In this document: in pieces, positions 15,401 through 21,056 of the stretch
Numbering within the stretch: position 1 is the first letter of the stretch
Layout: every line of letters starts with the position of its first letter
Source of the DNA: an uncultured Mollicutes bacterium
Lineage (GTDB): Bacteria; Bacillota_I; Bacilli_A; ML615J-28; CAG-313
Direction: 5' to 3'
Assembly: GCA_900539265.1 (NCBI GenBank)
Contig: UQBM01000026.1
Span: 1-21,056 of the forward strand
Length of the DNA stretch: 21,056 bases
Notes under the pieces: model-generated
Told to the model about the DNA's origin: nothing
Database searches by the model: none
The model's input: the letters and a program-made list of their open reading frames with translations, nothing else
Position numbers and translations under genes: made by a program

Positions 15401-18400
15401 ATTGAATCATTATCTACAATTGTCTCATTCCCATTACTATCCCATAAGGTATTTAAATATATGGGTACTTCTTTTTTTACTTTAAATTGTAATTGCATAT
15501 AAGGCATATTATCGTATATCTTTACAATATATTCTCTAATAACTGAAATATCATTGATTACATCACTACCATTTATTTCTTCATAACCACTTTGAATTAA
15601 ATTAAAAGGATAATTTATATTCTTTAAATAAGTCTTTCCATCTGAGGTCTTTCTATCATATACATACTTATTATCATGGTCAATATAATAAGTTTCTAAA
15701 AATTCAATATTATTGTTTTCATCACTAGTTGTTTTTTCTCTGTTATAAATGATGATTTCACCTAAATCAAACCATCCATCATTATGTATTGACTCAAAAT
15801 CATTATATTCACTTGGACTATTACTACTACCTTCTTCTTTAGCATTTATCCAAATATTGATAACATTTGTCCTTCTATCATTATTTTGTCCAATATAACT
15901 AAGTAAAATAATATTATTAGTACCACCATTGTTTACGCTAAAATATTCATTTGATTTTAAAATTGGTAATATTTTTTTCCCAACTCCATCATTATTATTT
16001 AATCCTGTTAAAATACTTGTAATACTCACATTTTTACCATTTACTCGTTGTCTTGAAAAATCTAAGGCAATGCCTAAATTGGAAGCAACGTTAGTTATAT
16101 TTTGCAACACATAATAACTTCTATTACAAGTTCCCATATTAGTAATTGGATAATTATTTTTTGAAGTATTTAAATATGCATTGGTATAACAATTATTTAA
16201 TCTAATAGTACTAGAACTATAGTGATAAACCATACCACTTGCAAATGATTCCCCATTTTGGGATATTGAGTCTAAAAGTGAATCAATTACTACACAATGA
16301 TTAACATTTATAGTTGTAGATGTTATATGTGAACAAATTCCTGCTACATAGGCATTATCTTTTCTTGGATTTGCCAAATTAGTGGCTGAATTGGAAGTTG
16401 CCACAATTTTAGAACCATATACATAACAATCATTAATATAGTGTGTTCCCGCCCAAGTAGCTGCCCCTAAAATGCCTGATGCAAATGCTTCAATTCTTTC
16501 ATTTCCTAGACAATTAATAGTACTATTATATACTTTAGAATTTTCAATATATAAAAGATTAAATGCATCAGAGGTATAACATGCCCCAACTAAACCTGAA
16601 ACATATATATCAGGATTTCCATATATAATTGTTGTGGTTGCTCTTCCATCTATAAAAGCATTTTTAACCATACAATTAGAAATCATAATTTTACCAGTAT
16701 CTGTTTTGGCATTATTTTTAATAAACCCAATTAAACCACCACAAAAAGCACTATCTGGACTTTCATGTCCTTGCATTTGAATCCTATCTATATCTAAACT
16801 TGAACCAATGTACTGTGCTGAATTAACACTAGATACTTGATAGATTCGACCGATTAAACCACCAGTATAGTTTTCTCCTCTATAATCTCCTCCCCCTGGA
16901 ATAGTGTTTTGAATGGATTCGATTTTCGTTGTTGTCCCCATTTGTTTTTGATTTTTAAAATCATACCCGTCTATCTTAATATTATTCATCGTAGCATTAG
17001 GTCCTCTAAAATCACCAATAAAGCCACCACAATATGTATTATTAGTATCAATTTGAGTATTTTTAGTTTCATAAGATAGACTTCTAGATTTAATTGACCC
17101 ATTATTTAAATATAATGATATATTTGAATAACTTGTTCCCATTGAATAACCAATAAAACCGCCAGTTGATAAATCACCAATTCCTAAAGAACCTATTTCT
17201 CTAATTGCTAAAACATTGGCATTATTAGCATAAATATTTATATTTTTAAAAGTATAATTAAAAACTTCTTTAGATATTACGCCAAATACTAATCCTGCTA
17301 TACAATGTTCTTTGTCAGTTATTATATCTATCTCTTTTCCCCCTATATGATTGGCAGAACTTGTCTGTATAGCACTGACTTCAAAGGATGACTGTTCACT
17401 AGATATAAATATCTCGCTCCTTTGATTTTCTGACAAAGCATTTATATTAAACAAACCTTTAGCAACGATTCCACCTGCAATACTTTTACCAAAAGTATTG
17501 TTTTCATTTTCTTTACCATTTTGTAAAGATTTAATACCATAATTACCATTAAACAAATACCGATAGTTATATACTATTTTTCCATCAATTTCTGTAGTTG
17601 TAATTGAATTTTTAAACTCTTCATTAGCATTTAGATTATTCCCTAAAACATAACCAAAAAGACCAGCTGTATATAAATTGGCTTGGCTATTGCTATCTAA
17701 TGATTGAGCCATAAATAAAGATTGCTCACTATCACTATTATTAAATTGAATAACTCCCACATCTAAACTAGCATTAGCATGAGCATATCCTATTAATCCT
17801 CCTATATAAGCATTGCCAATATTAATACTAGCATATAACGTTTGTTTTTGATTACCATTGAAATGGATATTGTTAATTCTTGTATTCTTTGTAATATCAA
17901 GATATCCAAAAAGATTTCCTGCGTAAATATCGATATTGGTATTATAATTTCCTGTCCTAAAATTACTAATATCAATTGAAAGTCCTGATGTATCCACATC
18001 AAAACTATTAACATAAACATTTGTTCCCAATCCTGATACTAAACCAGTGTATATCTTATGACTAGAATTTGATTGAATAATCCAACTTCCTTGATTACCA
18101 TCATATTTAACTGTATTAACTTCATCAAGACCACCACTCATCTTGCCAGCAATTCCCCCAACATAAATTGTAGCATCATTAGCATTAATACCTATACTTA
18201 ATTTTAATGTGACATTAGAAATTAAAGCCTCATTTATTTCTCCTGCCATTCCTCCTGCATAAATAGTATTTTGTCTAATATTATCATTTTTACTAATTCC
18301 AATACTAGTTGTAATATTCAAATTTCTAACAACCGCTTCTTTATCTAGATAACCAAAAAGACCATAATAATTATCACCGCTAGCCTCAATGGTACTTACT

Positions 18401-19158
18401 GTTAAAAAAATGCTTGAAATTTCATTATTACTTAATCCACACATTACACCTCGAAATGGTCTGTTTTTATTGCCAATTCCTGTAAAGTTTTCATCATATA
18501 AAGATAAACTATTAGCAACTAAAAAGTATCCAGTTTGAAGGCGATCATATAAATTGTGATTAATAATAAAATCAACTTTTTCTTTATTGGTTGTAAGATT
18601 TATATATTCATTAAATTTATCATAAAAGTTATCATATTTTTGAATGATAGCTGTATCGGTATTCTTAACATTATTCCCATAAGCAATAATATCTTGTAAA
18701 TCAATTAAATCTTGTGCTGTTTCAATTAAAAAACGATTATACATATATCTACCATAATCTTCTGCTGTTGCATCTTTTCTAATAGTTGCAATATTCATAT
18801 TAGAATTAGGAACAAAAGATAACATACTAGTAGTGGCTCCATTTTGAGGTAAAGCTTGATTGTTATCATCCATAACGACCCAACTTTGAAATATTCTTGA
18901 TTCATTAATGGCTCTAATTATAACTTCCGTATTTTCCTCTACAGTATAAACATCAACATCTAAATTACTATTCTTCAATTTTACTCCTTGACCACTAACA
19001 TAAACACTAATTGTAGAAACTTTATTAACTGTTAAGGTATATTCTTCGGCTGCATTTACTTTATCTTTTGGTTTAATAACAAAAGTAGTTATACAAATAA
19101 TAACTATTCCAATTAAAGCTAACACTATTATTGATCCAATTGTAAAAATCCTTCTCAT
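12454..19158 (-). CDS. Giant surface protein with GLUG-like beta-helix repeats
   Basis: This 2234-aa exported protein starts with a basic stretch and a long hydrophobic segment (residues 5-29), then VNAAEEYTL, which resembles a signal peptidase site. Residues about 260-980 hold at least 13 GGxxG-type motifs, such as GLFGYL, AGGMAGE, VGGIAGK, IGGLIGY, CGGLIGF and ASGILGA. These are spaced by Asn/Ser-rich segments, as in GLUG-containing right-handed beta-helix surface proteins. Residues about 1560-1626 match an InlB-B (flg_new) repeat, with VFGYVFTGFYL and ending SLTFYARW. Residues about 1995-2090 (LRLTLRYNLGTIDIYGSDDG, DDWHLV...) look discoidin-like, possibly carbohydrate-binding. No LPXTG motif or C-terminal anchor is seen. 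AGGAG lies nine bases before the ATG. It is the last gene of the surface operon, likely an adhesin, substrate unknown. Confidence 0.75.
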   Translation of the reverse strand: MRRIFTIGSIIVLALIGIVIICITTFVIKPKDKVNAAEEYTLTVNKVSTISVYVSGQGVKLKNSNLDVDVYTVEENTEVIIRAINESRIFQSWVVMDDNNQALPQNGATTSMLSFVPNSNMNIATIRKDATAEDYGRYMYNRFLIETAQDLIDLQDIIAYGNNVKNTDTAIIQKYDNFYDKFNEYINLTTNKEKVDFIINHNLYDRLQTGYFLVANSLSLYDENFTGIGNKNRPFRGVMCGLSNNEISSIFLTVSTIEASGDNYYGLFGYLDKEAVVRNLNITTSIGISKNDNIRQNTIYAGGMAGEINEALISNVTLKLSIGINANDATIYVGGIAGKMSGGLDEVNTVKYDGNQGSWIIQSNSSHKIYTGLVSGLGTNVYVNSFDVDTSGLSIDISNFRTGNYNTNIDIYAGNLFGYLDITKNTRINNIHFNGNQKQTLYASINIGNAYIGGLIGYAHANASLDVGVIQFNNSDSEQSLFMAQSLDSNSQANLYTAGLFGYVLGNNLNANEEFKNSITTTEIDGKIVYNYRYLFNGNYGIKSLQNGKENENNTFGKSIAGGIVAKGLFNINALSENQRSEIFISSEQSSFEVSAIQTSSANHIGGKEIDIITDKEHCIAGLVFGVISKEVFNYTFKNINIYANNANVLAIREIGSLGIGDLSTGGFIGYSMGTSYSNISLYLNNGSIKSRSLSYETKNTQIDTNNTYCGGFIGDFRGPNATMNNIKIDGYDFKNQKQMGTTTKIESIQNTIPGGGDYRGENYTGGLIGRIYQVSSVNSAQYIGSSLDIDRIQMQGHESPDSAFCGGLIGFIKNNAKTDTGKIMISNCMVKNAFIDGRATTTIIYGNPDIYVSGLVGACYTSDAFNLLYIENSKVYNSTINCLGNERIEAFASGILGAATWAGTHYINDCYVYGSKIVATSNSATNLANPRKDNAYVAGICSHITSTTINVNHCVVIDSLLDSISQNGESFASGMVYHYSSSTIRLNNCYTNAYLNTSKNNYPITNMGTCNRSYYVLQNITNVASNLGIALDFSRQRVNGKNVSITSILTGLNNNDGVGKKILPILKSNEYFSVNNGGTNNIILLSYIGQNNDRRTNVINIWINAKEEGSSNSPSEYNDFESIHNDGWFDLGEIIIYNREKTTSDENNNIEFLETYYIDHDNKYVYDRKTSDGKTYLKNINYPFNLIQSGYEEINGSDVINDISVIREYIVKIYDNMPYMQLQFKVKKEVPIYLNTLWDSNGNETIVDNDSINGIGELKYTHETIDEYTVYTIIYVPNQLLKENQTFYLSFKIGSSDFYAESCLKFSLKANKKILNGVTFAEYTPPINYYLEGIDKNLGVTKDNPYLLRVGSITKFIPIIQKVNDLDNTQYNDDTNVEYVIYESTYGTIKSSGDLIVNNISNQVYKITVTLKDDPTQKQEIYFKVIDQYSVSYTTIGANMECITYASSSSDYYFKIASKSNYSSIPNQFIINIGGNTYDLLNDFSGIRVYTNNMNQIDAFIDDVEYYEIYIPSNLITGEINISIVFPIIYTITLDLQCSIFNHNFIESEQKIYRLVENTNFKDFFTVDLMNEINEWVKDATVFGYVFTGFYLVSNASSENAYGESLDSIKESDMKITTSLTFYARWSFLIELVEAPGTKIVTSFADSYMKDYYEENLLNKTIKIPINNNRGYVFTVSKEDNFVGEAYVEAFIINLVGEEKQITEIPIEKYFDNMYLYYIAPEKITGYLVIVTSISNSELIVGESTASVREEILPEDGIYTFKYIVNHKNTKEETSYIYDSGIDGNHSSNLFLNKDFLLQFKQQSLDGSNMNIIDRTLDLGTIIDVYYRKVVNGIETDTIVGTYKVKEDNISQLKLSAFTLWDLQTPAFPIETFQDFLGDEEEVSEVYYFVITPPNGIHGKVEHEIINYIVYAGYYNSLTEDYVEGIRNNEGFANIPIEDTLIDRVMVESSKQSKIYSVTPSRNTDLIKNEDSSFTFIDKTTFNLSDLVATDAKIQNGIFYLFDDEEQNSIIVSKEIKFGINALRLTLRYNLGTIDIYGSDDGDDWHLVDTISVNTLENKIYEVDFSSFNYNYFKIDNTSLKEIHLKEIEIIAKSNGISYKSDFSNAACCVIDGNIITYNLNMKLQGDIRHDGKTFILATQFIENNNICENIDKIQLKVAIDNQIVIVDAIDYDVEGKNVFYFNLSSILQEYNLEQIRFTIVMPETLSLYAVQLLESTTIYKPAMSEVRTTIMY

Positions 19159-19179
19159 CGTTGCTATCTCCTTTCTTTT

Positions 19180-20358
19180 TTATTTGGTAACAAGATTAAC
19201 AACCTCTTGCTCTATATTTTCATCATTTTTATTAGGCAAGTCATCTTTTTTAATGTGTTTATATCCTCCATATTGTTCATCATATAAAACATAGGTTTCT
19301 AAATCATCATTTTTCTTGACACATACTTCAATTTTAGCATCTATTGTATAAGTAACTGCTGTTGGTAAAAAATTTAAATTAAAATTGGATGCTTGAGGAA
19401 TATATATTTCCAAATAACCTCTATCTTTTTGGGTAAAAACATCAATAATGTAAGGTTTTGTGATATCTAGATTGCTTGGATTTTCGCCAATACCTATATG
19501 GATATTATCTAGCATATGAAGATTCAACAGTAAATGATCCCAATAAATCGTAACTAAAAAAGCTTTAGAAGTATATTCATAAATTTCACCATTAATATTA
19601 GCTGTCCTTTGATAATATTCACCATTGCTTTTGTAATGTGAATATATGGTATTGGATTGAATATAAAGAACTTGATTTTGTATCTCAAAAACCTCACCAA
19701 TAGTATGAGAAAAAACAATTAATTGATTGGAAACAAGAATATCAATAATAAAGACTTCTCGATAAGGTTTGATAAGTTGTACTACTATAGAAACATTTTC
19801 TACTCTTGTCATTTCAGTACTTTCTTCTCTAACCATCTGGATTGTTAAATTATGGGTTTTACCAACAGCACTTGAACCTAATTTTTCATATAAAAAAGTA
19901 TAATTTCCCACATCACTGATTTCTCCATCATTTTGAACAATTGTCGATTGATATTTATACGTATCATTTCCAACTTTTTTAGGTTTTCCCCATACATCTA
20001 AAACATATAAATCTTCTTCACCATTAGGATTCTCAATAACCTCACCTTTAGAATTATAAAATTGATTAGGTTTTTCAATAATATACTCAATATCTCTTTT
20101 CGTAACATCTTCACCAATATAATTCATCAATTTGAAATTCACATATCCTTTATTATCCTCAAGCGACATACTCATATTATTTCTATCACTATTAAAATAA
20201 AGGGAAGTATATAAGGCCAAAATCTCATCTTTTTCTTGTTTAATATATCTTGATGAAGTAGGATTTAATGATATATTGACAAGTAAAATAATAACTAATA
20301 AAAATACTAACATTATTAAAAGATTTAATCGCTTATAAAATGTCTTTCTTTCAATCAT
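19180..20358 (-). CDS. Membrane-anchored or secreted protein of unknown function
   Basis: This 392-aa protein begins with a basic N-terminus and a hydrophobic helix (residues 12-31, LNLLIMLVFLLVIILLVNIS). The large remaining part has beta-rich, Asn/Tyr-rich composition. After the helix, SSRYIKQEKDEILALYTSLYFNSD and then VNFKLMNYIGEDVTKRDIEYII follow the layout of TasA/camelysin-like exported proteins: signal, a beta strand, and a short segment on structural integrity of a filament-like subunit. The similarity is only in pattern, so the family is not assigned. It has GGAGG five bases before the ATG and sits 21 bases from its neighbours on both sides, in the middle of a three-gene operon. A role in a surface fibre or adhesin complex is inference. 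Confidence 0.6.
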   Translation of the reverse strand: MIERKTFYKRLNLLIMLVFLLVIILLVNISLNPTSSRYIKQEKDEILALYTSLYFNSDRNNMSMSLEDNKGYVNFKLMNYIGEDVTKRDIEYIIEKPNQFYNSKGEVIENPNGEEDLYVLDVWGKPKKVGNDTYKYQSTIVQNDGEISDVGNYTFLYEKLGSSAVGKTHNLTIQMVREESTEMTRVENVSIVVQLIKPYREVFIIDILVSNQLIVFSHTIGEVFEIQNQVLYIQSNTIYSHYKSNGEYYQRTANINGEIYEYTSKAFLVTIYWDHLLLNLHMLDNIHIGIGENPSNLDITKPYIIDVFTQKDRGYLEIYIPQASNFNLNFLPTAVTYTIDAKIEVCVKKNDDLETYVLYDEQYGGYKHIKKDDLPNKNDENIEQEVVNLVTK

Positions 20359-20379
20359 AAAATCCTCCTTTTTTATTTA

Positions 20380-20997
20380 TTAGATACTAGATGCTGCATT
20401 AATAAATAGATAAATTGATAAAGTTGCACCAAAATAGTCATCACTTGTTGTATTAGATAACTGATCATCTAAAATACAATTTATTCTAAATTCATATTTT
20501 ACCTTTTCTTGATCATATGATGGTAAAGATATTTTATTGGTCAACAATGAAAATTGTGTTGTTGCCACACTTCCATCAGTTGGTACTTGTCTAAAACTTA
20601 TTGTACAATTGACATCATAAGTTTGTCCTTTTACGGGAAGTGAAATAATAGCCGTTGTAATAGGAATAAACTCACCCATTAGCCCATTATAATCTAATGT
20701 TTTTAAATTGTAATTACTAACATAAAAATGATAACTTAAATCATCTCCAGGCATAACATTCATTGTTTCAATTCTTTTGTGTATGACACCATCATCCTCA
20801 TATTCTGTTTCATATCCTACAATTAACTGATTATTTCTAAATAAATCTGATCTTTCATAATTAAAATATAATTTATCACCAATTGTAAAACTAGTTTTAG
20901 TTGTTGATATTTTTATATATTTTGCTAGGGTTGATGATGTTATTAAAACTACACATACAAAAACTACATATAAAATTAACAAAAATTTTTTCTTCAT
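20380..20997 (-). CDS. TasA/camelysin-like exported protein
   Basis: This 205-aa protein has a signal segment (KKKFLLILYVVFVCVVLITSS) followed by TLAKYIKIS. That resembles the SipW-type signal end and first strand of TasA/CalY proteins, in which a GTxAxF-like motif precedes the mature part. A TSFTIGDKLYFNY strand and MNVMPGDDLSYHFYVSNYN follow, matching the PGD-and-next-strand pattern of the TasA fold. TasA-type proteins form extracellular fibres. The identification is by pattern only. The ATG at 20997 is preferred over the adjacent ATG at 21000 because AGGAG is then six rather than three bases away. First gene of the operon within this window. No SipW peptidase gene is present, but it could lie upstream of the window. 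Confidence 0.6.
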   Translation of the reverse strand: MKKKFLLILYVVFVCVVLITSSTLAKYIKISTTKTSFTIGDKLYFNYERSDLFRNNQLIVGYETEYEDDGVIHKRIETMNVMPGDDLSYHFYVSNYNLKTLDYNGLMGEFIPITTAIISLPVKGQTYDVNCTISFRQVPTDGSVATTQFSLLTNKISLPSYDQEKVKYEFRINCILDDQLSNTTSDDYFGATLSIYLFINAASSI

Positions 20998-21000
20998 CAT

Positions 21001-21056
21001 CTTCTCCTGGTATATTATTATTGACTCATTTAGTAGTCATTAAAAATATACCTTTT
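21001..21056. other. Upstream region of the surface operon (window edge)
   Basis: A TGACT/AGTCA inverted repeat with an 8-base loop lies around 21021-21038, about 20 bases before the ribosome binding site. No promoter is convincing in the visible 56 bases, so the operon may begin further upstream. The inverted repeat could be an operator or the end of an upstream signal. Confidence 0.25.

Overview
The window is AT-rich bacterial DNA in which every intact gene lies on the minus strand. The only plus-strand coding trace is the tail of an IS3-type transposase at the left edge. Genes use the standard code: tryptophan is TGG, and stops are TAA or TAG where checked. The gene content is FtsZ, FtsW-type SEDS, MurG, MurB, acetate kinase and the spore-coat proteins CotJB and CotJC. 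This points to a walled, probably spore-forming, fermentative low-GC Firmicute. Composition and the style of the surface proteins suggest the Erysipelotrichales/RF39-like part of Bacilli, but that placement is inference.

Layout from high to low coordinates, which is the direction of transcription. (1) 21000-12454: three exported or surface proteins in a tight operon. They are a TasA/camelysin-like 205-aa protein, a 392-aa membrane-anchored protein and a 2234-aa protein with GLUG-like beta-helix repeats, one InlB-B-type repeat and a discoidin-like region. (2) 12390-12244: a near-consensus promoter followed at once by a hairpin-rich leader and a 15-bp-stem intrinsic terminator, all upstream of ftsW. 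(3) 12199-9119: ftsW, murG and murB, which overlap or nearly touch and carry out lipid II synthesis and septal glycan polymerisation. (4) 9068-8104: cotJB and cotJC. (5) 7918-6662: a ten-repeat Sel1-like protein with tandem terminators. (6) 6399-3987: ackA, then ftsZ, each with its own clear sigma-A-type promoter, and a strong terminator after ftsZ. (7) 3899-3468: a decayed GNAT acetyltransferase that still has its start and ribosome binding site. (8) 3304-530: an operon of a zinc-ribbon membrane protein and two different patatin-like phospholipases. (9) 408-211: a TM2-domain protein. (10) 131-3: the transposase tail.

The cell-wall genes are a fragment of the dcw cluster: ftsW-murG-murB stay together, but ftsZ sits about 4 kb away after ackA, and no ftsA or ftsQ is present. 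The items most worth a second look are the leader/attenuator in front of ftsW, the surface-protein operon, the unusual CotJB N-terminus with no separate cotJA, the patatin pair, and the acetyltransferase pseudogene.
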